Shown: in pieces, positions 46,782-57,839 of the stretch
Numbering within the stretch: position 1 is the stretch's first letter
Layout: each line of letters starts with the position of its first letter
NCBI RefSeq assembly: GCF_021117385.1
Contig: NZ_CP088252.1
Span: 2,108,001 to 2,172,000, forward strand
Length of the DNA stretch: 64,000 bases
Source of the DNA: Frateuria soli
GTDB lineage: Bacteria; Pseudomonadota; Gammaproteobacteria; Xanthomonadales; Rhodanobacteraceae
Direction of reading: 5' to 3'
Position numbers and translations under genes: made by a program
The notes under the pieces: generated by a model
Databases searched by the model: none
Seen by the model: only the letters and a program-made list of their open reading frames with translations
What the model was told of the DNA's origin: nothing

Positions 46782-47326
46782 GCCGCAACCTCCCCCAGTT
46801 CCTTCGTCAGCACTTCGAAGCGCAGGTCGTCGCGGCGCGGGATGCCGAAGCGCTCCTGGCCGTAGGGAAACGGCTTGTAGCTGCCGGTACGGCGGTAGCC
46901 GCGCCGTTCGTACCAGGCAATCAGCTCCTCGCGTTGCACGATCACGGTCATCTCCATGCACCGACAGCCCCACGCCTCCCGTGCGAGACGCTCGGCTTCG
47001 CCCAGCAGTTGCTTGCCCAGGCCGCCGGCCTGCAGCGCGGGATCGACGGCGAACATGCCGAAGTACGCGGCCCTGCCCTGGCGTTCGAGATGGCAGCTGG
47101 CGAGCAGCCGGCCGTCGCGCTCCAGCAACAGGATGCGGCTGTCGGGGCGGGACATGGCCTCGGCGACATCGGCCGCGTCGGTACGCTGGCCGTCGAGCAG
47201 GTCCGATTCGGTAGTCCAGCCGCGCCGGCCCGAATCGCCCCGGTAGGCCGACTCGACCAGCGCGACGACAGCAGGAATGTCGGCCTCGGTGGCCGTGCGG
47301 GAGGCAGGCGGGGAGAGCGTGGTCAT
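46778..47326 (-). CDS. GNAT-family N-acetyltransferase (suf-associated)
   Basis: A 182-residue GNAT. The acetyl-CoA loop is [21 protein letters not shown]; the end reads [34 protein letters not shown]. It is coupled to the Rieske gene by an ATGA overlap and is divergent from the sugar dehydrogenase. Its position after the suf genes suggests it belongs to that cluster in this lineage, but its substrate is unknown. Confidence 0.87.
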   Translation of the reverse strand: MTTLSPPASRTATEADIPAVVALVESAYRGDSGRRGWTTESDLLDGQRTDAADVAEAMSRPDSRILLLERDGRLLASCHLERQGRAAYFGMFAVDPALQAGGLGKQLLGEAERLAREAWGCRCMEMTVIVQREELIAWYERRGYRRTGSYKPFPYGQERFGIPRRDDLRFEVLTKELGEVAA

Positions 47327-47437
47327 GCGCACATGATAGCGACGGGCGCATCGCGGGCGATGATCTGGGACAGGACGGCGGTTCACGCCGGTTTGCCGCC
47401 GCAGCCGGTCCACTGGCCGCTCCCCTGGAGGCGTGCC

Positions 47438-48754
47438 GTGCCGTTTACCCGTCGCCCGCTCTGGCTCGTTCCCTGCCTGCTGGCGCTGGCCGCCTGCGGC
47501 GTGCGTGCGCGCTTGCCGGTGGCGGCGGGTATCGGTCCCGAACCGGCGCTGCCGCCACCCAATCCCTCGCTCATTCCCACGGTGAACATCGCCCCCGCCA
47601 GGGGCTGGCCGCCCGGCGACCGGCCCATCGCCGCGCCGGGCCTGGCAGTGCAGGCCCTTGCGCGCGGCCTGGACCACCCACGCTGGCTGTACGTGCTTCC
47701 GAACGGCGACGTGCTGGTGGCCGAAACCAATGCGCCGCAACGACCGCAGGATGCCACCGGTCTCAAGGGCTGGATCATGCGCCGCGTGCAGGAGCGCGCG
47801 GGCGCCGGCGTACCCAGCGCCGACCGCATCACCCTGCTGCGCGACGCCAATGGCGACGGCGTCGCCGAGACCCGCAGCGTGCTGCTCGATCACCTGCACT
47901 CGCCATTCGGCATGGCACGGGTGGGCGACACGCTGTACGTGGCCGACACCGACGCGCTCCTGCGCTTTCCCTACCGCGAGGGCGACATGCGCATCGACGC
48001 GGAAGGCACCCGGGTCGCCGAGCTGCCCGCCGGCCCGATCAACCACCACTGGACCAAGAACCTGGTCGCCCGCCCCGACGGCAAGCGGCTGTACGTCAGT
48101 GTCGGCTCCAACAGCAACGTCGGCGAGAACGGCCTGGCGGTGGAACGGGATCGCGCGCGCATCCTCGAGATCGATCCGGGCACCGGCGCCACGCGCGTGT
48201 ATGCCACCGGCCTGCGCAATCCGGTCGGCATGGCCTGGCAGCCCCGGAGCGGCGCGTTGTGGGTGGCGGTCAACGAACGCGATGAACTGGGCAGCGATCT
48301 GGTGCCCGACTACATGACCGCGGTGCGCGAGGGCGCCTTCTACGGCTGGCCGTACAGCTATTACGGTGCGCACGTGGACGAACGGGTGAAGCCGCAGGAT
48401 CCTGCGCTGGTCGCGCGCGCGGTAGTGCCCGACTACGCCTTGGGCGCCCACACCGCCTCGCTGGGACTGGCCTTCTACGACGCCGCGCTGATGCCGCAGT
48501 TCCGCAACGGAGCCTTCGTCGGCCAGCACGGCTCGTGGAACCGCAAGCCGCTGAGCGGCTACCGGGTGATCTTCGTGCCGTTTGCCGACGGCAGGCCTGC
48601 CGGTCCGCCGCGGGACGTGCTGGCCGGCTTCGTGGACGAGCACGGCCACGCGAAGGGACGCCCGGTCGGCGTCGCGGTGGGCAAGGACGGCGCGCTCCTG
48701 GTCGCGGACGACGTGGGCAACACGGTGTGGCGGGTGGCTCCCGCCCATCGGTAG
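47438..48754 (+). CDS. PQQ-dependent sugar dehydrogenase-like lipoprotein
   Basis: A 438-residue protein with lipobox LAAC and a six-bladed beta-propeller of the glucose/sorbosone dehydrogenase family. Propeller strands such as [52 protein letters not shown] and [17 protein letters not shown] are clear. Such proteins oxidise sugars or aldoses in the periplasm, some with PQQ; no PQQ biosynthesis genes are in view, so activity is not assured. The start is a GTG at 47438 with GGAG seven bases upstream. Its TAG stop lies inside the GTAGGG of a REP-like repeat. It interrupts the suf cluster on the opposite strand. Confidence 0.85.
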   Translation: MPFTRRPLWLVPCLLALAACGVRARLPVAAGIGPEPALPPPNPSLIPTVNIAPARGWPPGDRPIAAPGLAVQALARGLDHPRWLYVLPNGDVLVAETNAPQRPQDATGLKGWIMRRVQERAGAGVPSADRITLLRDANGDGVAETRSVLLDHLHSPFGMARVGDTLYVADTDALLRFPYREGDMRIDAEGTRVAELPAGPINHHWTKNLVARPDGKRLYVSVGSNSNVGENGLAVERDRARILEIDPGTGATRVYATGLRNPVGMAWQPRSGALWVAVNERDELGSDLVPDYMTAVREGAFYGWPYSYYGAHVDERVKPQDPALVARAVVPDYALGAHTASLGLAFYDAALMPQFRNGAFVGQHGSWNRKPLSGYRVIFVPFADGRPAGPPRDVLAGFVDEHGHAKGRPVGVAVGKDGALLVADDVGNTVWRVAPAHR

Positions 48755-48817
48755 GGTGGGCTTCGGCCCCCCGCTGCGATCGACGCCAAGGCGGGTGGGC
48801 TGAGGCCCACCCTGCGA
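48751..48817. repeat. REP-like pair, GTAGGGTGGGCTT family, copy 3
   Basis: GTAGGGTGGGCTTCGGCCCC (48751-48770) and the inverted GCGGGTGGGCTGAGGCCCAC, then CCTGCG, are arranged head to head as at 38035-38096. They fill the gap between the convergent sugar dehydrogenase and sufS genes. The first TAG is the stop codon of the dehydrogenase. Confidence 0.75.
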
Positions 48818-48827
48818 CGGCAAGCCG

Positions 48828-50081
48828 TTACATCAGCAGCTTGCGCACCTTCTGCAGCGCCGCCACGAACACGTCGATCTCTTCCATCGTGTTGTAGAAC
48901 GCCATCGACGCGCGCAGCGTGGCGGGGACGCCGTAGTGCTGCATCAGCGGGTGCGCACAATGGTGTCCCGAACGTACGGCGATGCCTTCGAGATCCAGCA
49001 GCGTGGCCAGGTCGGTCGACTGCGTGCCCTCGATGAGGAAGGAAATCACCGGTTCCTTCTCCGCCGCCTCGCCGAACAGCCTGAGCCCCGGCACCTCGCG
49101 CAGGCGCTCGGTGGCGTAGCCGAGCAACTGCTGCTCCCAGGCATGGATCGCTTCCAGGTCCAGCGAGCGGTAGTAGTCCACCGCCGCGCCCAGACCGACG
49201 AAGCCGGCGATGTTGGGCGTGCCCGCCTCGAACTTGTGCGGCGGATCGGCGAAAGTCGTGCCGTCCACGCGCACCTGCCGGATCATGTCGCCGCCGCCGA
49301 AGAACGGCGGCATCGCATCCAGGTGCGCGCGCTTCGCCCAGAGCGCGCCGGTGCCGGTCGGGCCGAGCATCTTGTGTCCGGTGAGGGCATAGAAATCGCA
49401 GCCCAGCGCCTGCACGTCGACCGGACGGTGCGGCACCGCCTGCGATCCGTCGACCAGCAGCGCGATGCCGCGGCGCGCGCACTCGCGGGCGATCTCGCTT
49501 ACCGGGTTCACGGTGCCCAGCACGTTGGACACGTGCGCCACGCAGGCGAGCTTCACCTCGGGCGTGAGCATGGCGACGTACCGCTCCACGTCCAGCTCGC
49601 CGCGCCCGTCGATCGGCGCGAACTTCACCGTGGCACCGCTGCGGCCGGCCACCAGTTGCCACGGCACGATGTTGGCGTGGTGCTCCATCATCGTGGTGAG
49701 GATCGCGTCACCGGGCTTGAGCTGCGGCAGGGCGTAGCTGTAGGCCACCAGATTGATCGCCTGGGTCGTGCCGGAGGTCAGCACCAGCTCGTTGCGCGAG
49801 GGCGCATTGATGAAGCGTGCCAGCTTGTCGCGTGCGCCTTCGTAGGCCAGCGTCGCTTCCTCGCCGAGCTGGTGCACGGCGCGCGAGACGTTGGCGTTGT
49901 GCAGGCGGTAGTGCGCGTCCACCGCCTCGATCACCGACGCGGGCTTCTGGCTGGTGTTGGCGTTGTCCAGGTAGACCAGCGGCTTGCCGTGCACCCTGCG
50001 GGAGAGCAGCGGGAAGTCGGCGCGGATGCGCTCGAGGTCGAGGGCGGGCGCCGGGTGCGCGTGGGCGGCGGTGGCGGACAT
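48828..50081 (-). CDS. sufS: Cysteine desulfurase SufS
   Basis: A 417-residue PLP-dependent class V aminotransferase-fold enzyme of the SufS type. It has YLDNANTSQKP, TTMMEHHANIVPWQ, DGSQAVPHRPVDVQ, the PLP lysine in YALTGHKMLGPTGTG, and the C-terminal active-site Cys in VRSGHHCAHPL. It takes sulfur from cysteine as a persulfide for cluster assembly on SufBCD. No SufE or SufU gene is visible in the window to relay the persulfide. The ATG at 50081 is used; a GTG at 50111 is an alternative. It starts 125 bases after sufD. Confidence 0.96.
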   Translation of the reverse strand: MSATAAHAHPAPALDLERIRADFPLLSRRVHGKPLVYLDNANTSQKPASVIEAVDAHYRLHNANVSRAVHQLGEEATLAYEGARDKLARFINAPSRNELVLTSGTTQAINLVAYSYALPQLKPGDAILTTMMEHHANIVPWQLVAGRSGATVKFAPIDGRGELDVERYVAMLTPEVKLACVAHVSNVLGTVNPVSEIARECARRGIALLVDGSQAVPHRPVDVQALGCDFYALTGHKMLGPTGTGALWAKRAHLDAMPPFFGGGDMIRQVRVDGTTFADPPHKFEAGTPNIAGFVGLGAAVDYYRSLDLEAIHAWEQQLLGYATERLREVPGLRLFGEAAEKEPVISFLIEGTQSTDLATLLDLEGIAVRSGHHCAHPLMQHYGVPATLRASMAFYNTMEEIDVFVAALQKVRKLLM

Positions 50082-50206
50082 CGGTGTCTCGCTTTGTGAA
50101 GAAGGGATCACGACGTTTTAGCCTGCCGGGTGTGAAGGAAAGTTGGGCTTGCCCGCCCGGGTCGAGCCCCGGCCTCGCCCATCTCCACGGAGGGGAGCGG
50201 GCGTGA

Positions 50207-51507
50207 TCAGGCGGGGAGCTGGCTCAGCAGCAAGTGCTCGATGTGCTGGCGCAGCGCCTCGTCCGGCAACGACTCGAACGGCGCACGGGCGAAGGCCGCA
50301 GTCAGCAGCGTGCGCGCCTGCGCGCCCGGAATGCCGCGCGAGCGCAGGTAGAACAATGCGCGCTCGTCGAGCTGGCCGACGGTGGCGCCGTGCGCGGCCT
50401 TCACCTCGTCGGCGTAGATCTCCAGCTCCGGCTTGGTGTCGATCTCGGCCTGCGTCGACAGCAGCAGATTCTTGTTGTTGAGCGAGGCATCGGTGCCATC
50501 GGCGCCGGTGTTCACCACGATCGCGCCGCGGAACACCCCGCGACCGCGGCCGCTGGCCACGCCACGCCAGGTCGAGGCGGACACGGTGTTGCGCGCCTGG
50601 TGGTGGATGGCCAGCTGGGTGTCGATGTGCTGGCGGCCGTCCGGCAGGAAGGCGCCGCAGGTGTGGAAACCGGCCGCATCGCCGACCAGCTCCGCGCGCA
50701 CGTCGTGGCGGGCCAGCGTGCCGCCCAGCTCCAGCACGTGCAGGTGCGCCTGGGCGCGTGCTTCCAGGCGGTAGTGGCTGCGCCGGACCAGGCTGCAGCC
50801 GGCGCCGGCCTGTTGCAGCACGACGTGGTGCAGCGTCGCGCCGGCATGCAGCGTGAAGTCGGCCAGCCGGGTACCCAGATGGCCCTGCTCGCCGGCGCCC
50901 AGGTGTTGCTCGATCAGGGTCAGCTCGGCCCCCTCGCCCAGCTCGACCAGGTCGCGCACGTGCCAGGCGAGCTCCTGCTCGGCCGCCGCCCCGATGAACA
51001 GCAGGCGCACGGGCGCAGCGATCCTGGCGCCCGCAGCCACGCGCAGCACGGCGCCGTCGGCGGCGAATGCACCATTGAGGCGCGCGAACGCATCGCCGGG
51101 CTCGCGGTAGTGCCGCGACAGGGCGAAGCGCAGCGGATCCGGCGCGTCGACCAGTGCGCGCGACAGCGGCTGCAGGCTCACGCCGGCCGGCAAGGTGTCC
51201 AGGGTGGAGAGATCGGCGCGGAAGGCGCCATTGACGAACACCAGCGCGGGGCCATCGATGCCCGGCAGCACCAGCGTCGCCGGATCGACCGTGCGACGGC
51301 ACGCCTGCGCGTCGCCGGCGGCGAAGCTGCGCTGCGAAAGCGCGCGCAGCGCGGTGTACTTCCATGCCTCCACGCGCGTGTCCGGCAGGCCGGCAGCGGC
51401 AAAGGCGTCGAGGTTCTCGCGTCGCGCCTGGTCCAGCCAGGCAATGCCGCTGGCCGGCAGCGGCGCGTCGGCCAGCGCGGCGACGAACGGCGTACGGGCC
51501 GGCTGGT

Positions 51508-51511
<4 letters not shown>
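50207..51511 (-). CDS. sufD: Fe-S cluster assembly protein SufD
   Basis: A 434-residue protein. The N-terminal helical region (LDQARRENLDAFAAAGLPDTRVEAWKYT) is followed by the long right-handed beta-helix shared with SufB. The C-terminal SufBD core ends LNNKNLLLSTQAEIDTKPELEIYADEVKAAHGATVG, then DERALFYLRSRGI. SufD forms the SufBC2D scaffold and helps iron entry. Its ATG overlaps the sufC stop (ATGA). Sequence conservation is lower than for SufB, as is usual. Confidence 0.95.
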
Positions 51512-52286
<775 letters not shown>

Positions 52287-52287
<1 letters not shown>

Positions 52288-52702
52288 CAGACAGAGAGGT
52301 GCGCGAGCGCGGCGAGCGCGTCCTCGCGGCGGTCCCAGGGCACGAACACGTGGTCGTGCAGGAACGCGGAAACCGGGTTGCATGAGATGCCGCGCGCAGC
52401 AAGCGCGGCGGAGACGGCGGCCATCATGCCGACTGCGTCGAGGCTGGATTCGACCCCGAGGGTGATCTGCGCCCACAGCAGCCGGTCGGCGACCAGCTCG
52501 GGGCCTTCCAGGTAGTGGTCGACAATCAGCGTGACGCCCTCGTCCTCGCGGAACATCATCAGCGCGTCCTGCATGCGCGCGGCGGCCTTGTCGTGCGAGA
52601 CGAACAGGAACCGGCGCGGCTGCGGATGCAGGCGCGGGTTCAGGCCGGCAAGCAGGGCATGCAGGTCGGTGCCGCCGGGATGGATGCGGGTGGCGGCCGT
52701 GT

Positions 52703-52706
<4 letters not shown>
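52287..52706 (-). CDS. ACT-domain protein embedded in the suf operon
   Basis: A 139-residue protein. The first half is [20 protein letters not shown], then [16 protein letters not shown]. The second, [57 protein letters not shown], is the classic ACT-like (ACT_7/DUF2241, related to CASTOR-type ACT) pattern, normally an amino-acid-binding regulatory fold. It lies between sufB and sufC with a four-base ATGA overlap on one side and a one-base TGATG overlap on the other, so it is made with the scaffold proteins. A regulatory role, perhaps sensing an amino acid such as cysteine, is speculation. Confidence 0.85.
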
Positions 52707-54159
<1,453 letters not shown>

Positions 54160-54163
<4 letters not shown>

Positions 54164-54615
54164 GCGTGGGTCCTGCCCTTCAGTTCGCTCAGCGCCACGG
54201 TGGTCACCGCCGGGCGCGGCGGTTGCAGCATGTCGGCCAGGCTCACCGCGCGCAGCGCGCCGTCCAGCACGCTGCTGATGCGACGCCAGCTGCCGCGCAC
54301 GCTGCACTGCGATTCGCGGTCGCACTGCCCTTCGACGCTGCATTCGGTCATGCCGATCGGCCCTTCCATCGCCTCGACGATCTGAGCCAGGCTGATCTCG
54401 CCCGCCGGGCGCGCCAGGCGGTAGCCGCCGTTGACGCCGCGGAACGACTCGACCAGGCCGGCGTGGCCCAACGACTTCAGCAGCTTGCTCACGGTCGGCA
54501 GCTCCAGCCGCGTCTCGTCCGCGATCTGCGCGGTGCTGAGCACGTCGTGCGGGTGGGCGGCGATGCAGGTCATCACCACCGCGGCGTAGTCGGTCAGGCG
54601 GCTGACGCGAAGCAT
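54160..54615 (-). CDS. sufR: Rrf2-family regulator of the suf operon
   Basis: A 151-residue winged-helix regulator. DNA-binding domain [20 protein letters not shown] through [21 protein letters not shown], with the wing [17 protein letters not shown]. The three cysteines for a 2Fe-2S cluster are in [18 protein letters not shown]. It belongs to the Rrf2/IscR-like SUF-system regulator group described from gammaproteobacteria and xanthomonads. As first gene of sufR-B-ACT-C-D-S it should control its own operon according to cluster demand. A promoter with a dyad over the -10 box lies just upstream. Confidence 0.95.
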
Positions 54616-54638
54616 GGGGAGAGCCTCGGTGAATCCAG

Positions 54639-54673
54639 ACCAAAATGGTACGGATTAGGCGGAGCAAAATCAA
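54639..54673 (-). promoter_or_regulatory. Putative suf operon promoter and operator
   Basis: On the minus strand TTGATT (54673-54668) and TACCAT (54650-54645) are spaced by exactly 17 bases, giving a start about 20 bases before the sufR ATG. A perfect dyad ACCAAAATGGT (54639-54649) covers the -10 box and is well placed for repression by the Rrf2-type regulator encoded first in the operon. It does not match the E. coli IscR type 1 site. Confidence 0.5.
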
Positions 54674-54692
54674 CCGGACGCCGCAGATTCCC

Positions 54693-54771
54693 TGTAGGAG
54701 CGCACCTGTGCGCGACCGCAATCGTCCACGACGCGCCGGGCATGGCGGTCGCGCACAGGTGCGCTCCTACA
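54693..54771. repeat. REP-like element: perfect 27-base inverted repeat
   Basis: TGTAGGAGCGCACCTGTGCG, then CGACCGC (54693-54719), is exactly complementary to 54745-54771, around a 25-base spacer. Each arm also folds on itself (GCGCACCTGTGCGC). The GTAGG head and paired arrangement are those of REP/BIME elements seen in pseudomonads and xanthomonads. The right arm overlaps the end of the nucleotide-sugar dehydrogenase gene and provides its TAG stop. Confidence 0.85.
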
Positions 54772-56041
54772 GCCGCCCGTCGACGGCCTCCTGGGGCAAC
54801 ACCGACTTGACGTCGTAGATCACCGCGCCGGGCTTGCCCAGTGCGCGGATGCGGGCGGCGCCCATCTGGTGGAACTGCCGGTGCGCCACGGCCACGATGA
54901 TCGCGTCGTAGCCCGTACCGGGCTCATCCACCAGCCGCACGCGGTAGGCGCGCTCGGCCTCGGCCGCGTCCACCCAGGGGTCGTAGACGTCCACCTGCGC
55001 CGCGGAGGACTCCAGCTCGCGCACGATGTCGATCACGCGCGTGTTGCGCAGGTCCGGACAGTTCTCCTTGAAGGCGAAACCCAACACCAGCACGCGCGCA
55101 TCGACGATGTGCAGGCGCCGCTCGCTCATCAGCCGGATCACGCGGTCGGCCACGTAGCTGCCCATGCGGCTGTTGATGCGCCGCGCCGCCAGGATCAGTT
55201 CGGGGTGGTAGCCGGTGACCTCGGCCTTGTGGGTGAGGTAGTACGGGTCCACGCCGATGCAGTGGCCGCCGACCAGGCCGGGCCGGAACGGCAGGAAGTT
55301 CCACTTGGTGCCGGCGGCGGCCAGCACTTCCTCGGTGTCGATGCCCAGCCGATGGAAGATCAGCGCCAGTTCGTTGACCAGCGCGATGTTGACGTCGCGC
55401 TGCACGTTCTCGATCACCTTGGCCGACTCGGCCACGCGGATGGAGGAGGTCTTGTGCGTGCCGGCGCGGATGATCGTGCGGTACAGCGCATCGACCCGCT
55501 CGGCCGCCTCCACGGTGGATCCGGAGGTGAGCTTGACGATGTCGGTCACGCGCCGCGCGTGGTCGCCCGGGTTGATCCGCTCCGGGCTGTACCCGCAGAA
55601 GAAGTCGACGTTGAAGTCCAGGCCCGAGCCCTCGGCCAGCAGTGGCACGCAGACTTCCTCGGTGGTGCCCGGATAGACGGTCGACTCGAACACCACCAGG
55701 TCGCCGCGCCTGAGCCGCGGACCAAGCATGCGGCAGGCCGCTTCCAGCGGCTTGAGGTCCGGTCGCTGCGCCTCGTCGATCGGCGTGGGCACCGTGACGA
55801 TGTAGACATTGCAGCCGGCCAGGTCGTCGGCGCTGTCGGTAAACGACAGGCGCGTGGCGGTGCGCAACTGCTCGGCGCTGGTTTCCAGCGTATGGTCGCT
55901 GCCGGCGCGCAGCTCGGCCACGCGCGCGGCGTCGATGTCATAGCCGAGCGTGTCGAAGTGCCGTCCGAATTCCACCGCCAGCGGCAAGCCGACGTAACCC
56001 AGTCCGATAATGCCGATGCGCGCGGGGGTGTTCAGGTCCAT
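54767..56041 (-). CDS. tviB: UDP-N-acetylhexosamine 6-dehydrogenase (TviB/WbpO type)
   Basis: A 424-residue nucleotide-sugar dehydrogenase. N-terminal NAD-binding [35 protein letters not shown]; middle domain [10 protein letters not shown] and [18 protein letters not shown]; catalytic Cys in [18 protein letters not shown]-terminal UDP-binding domain. The pattern fits Vi/O-antigen-type UDP-GlcNAc/GalNAc dehydrogenases rather than UDP-glucose dehydrogenase. The product would feed a surface polysaccharide, but no glycosyltransferase or export gene is nearby. Its stop codon is inside a REP-like repeat. Confidence 0.9.
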   Translation of the reverse strand: MDLNTPARIGIIGLGYVGLPLAVEFGRHFDTLGYDIDAARVAELRAGSDHTLETSAEQLRTATRLSFTDSADDLAGCNVYIVTVPTPIDEAQRPDLKPLEAACRMLGPRLRRGDLVVFESTVYPGTTEEVCVPLLAEGSGLDFNVDFFCGYSPERINPGDHARRVTDIVKLTSGSTVEAAERVDALYRTIIRAGTHKTSSIRVAESAKVIENVQRDVNIALVNELALIFHRLGIDTEEVLAAAGTKWNFLPFRPGLVGGHCIGVDPYYLTHKAEVTGYHPELILAARRINSRMGSYVADRVIRLMSERRLHIVDARVLVLGFAFKENCPDLRNTRVIDIVRELESSAAQVDVYDPWVDAAEAERAYRVRLVDEPGTGYDAIIVAVAHRQFHQMGAARIRALGKPGAVIYDVKSVLPQEAVDGRL

Positions 56042-56149
56042 GGGTTCCTGGCAGGCGACGTGAAATGCGCCGAGCGTACAGGATGGCGGCAGCCTGAGTC
56101 CCTGCCCCCGTTCGCCCGTCTTCGACACCCGCCGCACGAGCATTCGACC

Positions 56150-56659
56150 ATGGAAGCGACGCCGCCGCTGCCCGCCATCCGCTGGCCCGGGCTTTCGCCG
56201 GAACGCTCGTTCGTGCTGCCCCTGCCGGCGACGCGAATGACCGCGCCCTTCGGCGGGATCTGCGAAATCGACGACATCCGGCTGAAGCGCAAGACCGAGT
56301 TCCACGTCACCGTGCTGAACCGGGAGATGGTGCGCGCCGCGGTCGCGGGCATGGGCGAGGACCTGTTGCGCGCGCTGTACGGATCGCTGACGTGGGCACC
56401 GCGCCGCAGCGGTCGCTATGTGCTGTTGCACGAGGCCAGGACGGCCGACGCAAGCGCGCTCGACTGCTGGTCGCTGATCGAACCCCTGCAACTGCCGGCG
56501 ATGCATGCCTTCCGCGGCGCGCTCGCCCACCGGATCGACCCGTCCTTCGCCGATCTGGTGCCGCACGTGACCCACTACGTGCATGGCGACCCCAACGGCA
56601 TCGGCGTACCCGACACGCGAGCGCTGGCGGCCCTGCGGGTGCGCGACGTGGCGCCCTGA
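56150..56659 (+). CDS. Probable 2H phosphoesterase superfamily protein
   Basis: A 169-residue protein I do not recognise by name. Two HxT motifs are visible: H52-V-T54 in [11 protein letters not shown] and H139-V-T141 in [12 protein letters not shown], each in a hydrophobic strand context and 87 residues apart. Paired HxT/S motifs define 2H (LigT-like) phosphoesterases, which open 2',3'-cyclic phosphates or cut 2'-5' bonds. The assignment rests only on these motifs and length. ATG at 56150; the SD is weak. It is divergent from tviB. Confidence 0.6.
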   Translation: MEATPPLPAIRWPGLSPERSFVLPLPATRMTAPFGGICEIDDIRLKRKTEFHVTVLNREMVRAAVAGMGEDLLRALYGSLTWAPRRSGRYVLLHEARTADASALDCWSLIEPLQLPAMHAFRGALAHRIDPSFADLVPHVTHYVHGDPNGIGVPDTRALAALRVRDVAP

Positions 56660-56724
56660 CCATCACCCCGCCGGCACGGCCGGGACGGCAGACTCGAGCG
56701 GTCCCACCAGCGAGGTGCAAGCTC

Positions 56725-57021
56725 ATGCGCGAAACCATCGAACCGGGCTTCACGGTCTCCATCGCCGACGGCGAACTTGGCGTAGGCGCCGTGCGGGAGG
56801 TGCACGCCGACCGCCGGGAGCTGGTCATCAACATCGAGAACGGCGGCGACTTCACCTTGTCGGCCGACGCGATCCGCGACGTGCACGAGGGCAAGGTGAT
56901 CCTCGATGTCGACCACCTGCCGCAGGCCGTGCGGCAGGCCCTGAAGCGCCCGCACGCCGCCGAGTATCCGGACTCGACCTACGCCGCCAGCGACCCCGGG
57001 GAAGGGGCGCTCAAGGATTGA
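56725..57021 (+). CDS. Small DUF2171-like (PRC-barrel-like) protein
   Basis: A 98-residue soluble protein. SIADGELGVGAVREVHADRR, then ELVINIENGGDFTLSADAIRDVHEGKVILD, is a beta-barrel pattern like DUF2171 or PRC-barrel proteins, followed by a helix and a polar tail. Function unknown. GAGGTG lies eight bases before the ATG at 56725. It follows the probable 2H protein gene by 65 bases on the same strand and precedes the broken acetyltransferase gene. Confidence 0.65.
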   Translation: MRETIEPGFTVSIADGELGVGAVREVHADRRELVINIENGGDFTLSADAIRDVHEGKVILDVDHLPQAVRQALKRPHAAEYPDSTYAASDPGEGALKD

Positions 57022-57049
57022 CCCGGGCGGGCGCAGCGAAAGGGAGAAG

Positions 57050-57576
57050 ATGCTCGCCGGCGACCTGTACGACGCCGGCGCGCCGGGGCTGCAGGCCGAA
57101 CGCGATGCCAACCACCGCTGGCTGCCCGATACAATGCGGCGCTGGGCGAGGGTCCGGAGCGCTGGCGTGCGCTGCTGGAGGAACGCCTCGCCGCGGTCGG
57201 TGACGGCGCGGTGATCCGTCCGCCCTTCCACTGCGATTACGGTTTCAACATCCGCCGGGGCGCCGGCGCCTTACTCGACTTCCAGTGCGTGATCCTGGAC
57301 GTGGTGGAGGTGCACATCGGCGAGCGCACGCAGATCGGCCCGGGCGTGCAGATCCTCGCCGCCGACCACCCGCGCGACCCGGCCCGGCGCGCCACCAGCC
57401 TGGAGTTCGGCCGCCCCGTGCGCATCGGCAGCAACGTCTGGAGCGGCGCCGGCGCGCTCATCCTGCCCGGCGTGAACGTCGGCGACGACGCGCTGGCCGG
57501 CGCCGGCAGCGTGGTCACCGGCGACGTGCCCGGGGGCGCCACCGTCGTTGGCAACCCGGCGCGCGTGCACGGCTGA
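57050..57576 (+). pseudogene. maa: Maltose/galactoside O-acetyltransferase with a frameshift
   Basis: The start at 57050 has a fine SD (AGGGAG) and reads MLAGDLYDAGAPGLQAERD, the normal Maa N-terminus. The rest of the enzyme is in another frame from about 57121: RYNAALGEGPERWRALLEER, then IRPPFHCDYGFNIRRG, the hexapeptide-repeat domain FGRPVRIGSNVWSGAGALILPGVNVGDD and GNPARV. The two parts join if one base is restored between about 57110 and 57127. All later parts, including catalytic His in AADHPRD, are intact, so the break is recent or a sequencing error. Restart at GTG 57211 would give only a 121-residue fragment. Confidence 0.85.
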
Positions 57577-57839
57577 AAAAGCAGGCACGCTGCCCTGCCG
57601 CCTGACCGCACAGCGGTCCGGCCACGCCACTCCACCTGCTCCTCTCCGCCAGTCCGGACCCATCCCGCGAGCGGGCGAAGCGGCGAGCCGCCGCTGGACG
57701 GAACACGCCCTTCGGCAGGTCATTCCCCTTTCGGCGGAGCCCAGGCGCGTGCATGACGCAGGCACGCGCGCACTGCACGCACGCGGCCACCGATACCCGG
57801 CGGTGGCCCTGCCGACAGCATCGTGTAAGCCGGCATGCC

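Noticed and set aside
54693-54771. CRISPR repeat or attachment site
   Set aside because: A single inverted pair with a short spacer, no direct-repeat array, no cas gene and no integrase; it fits a REP-type element.
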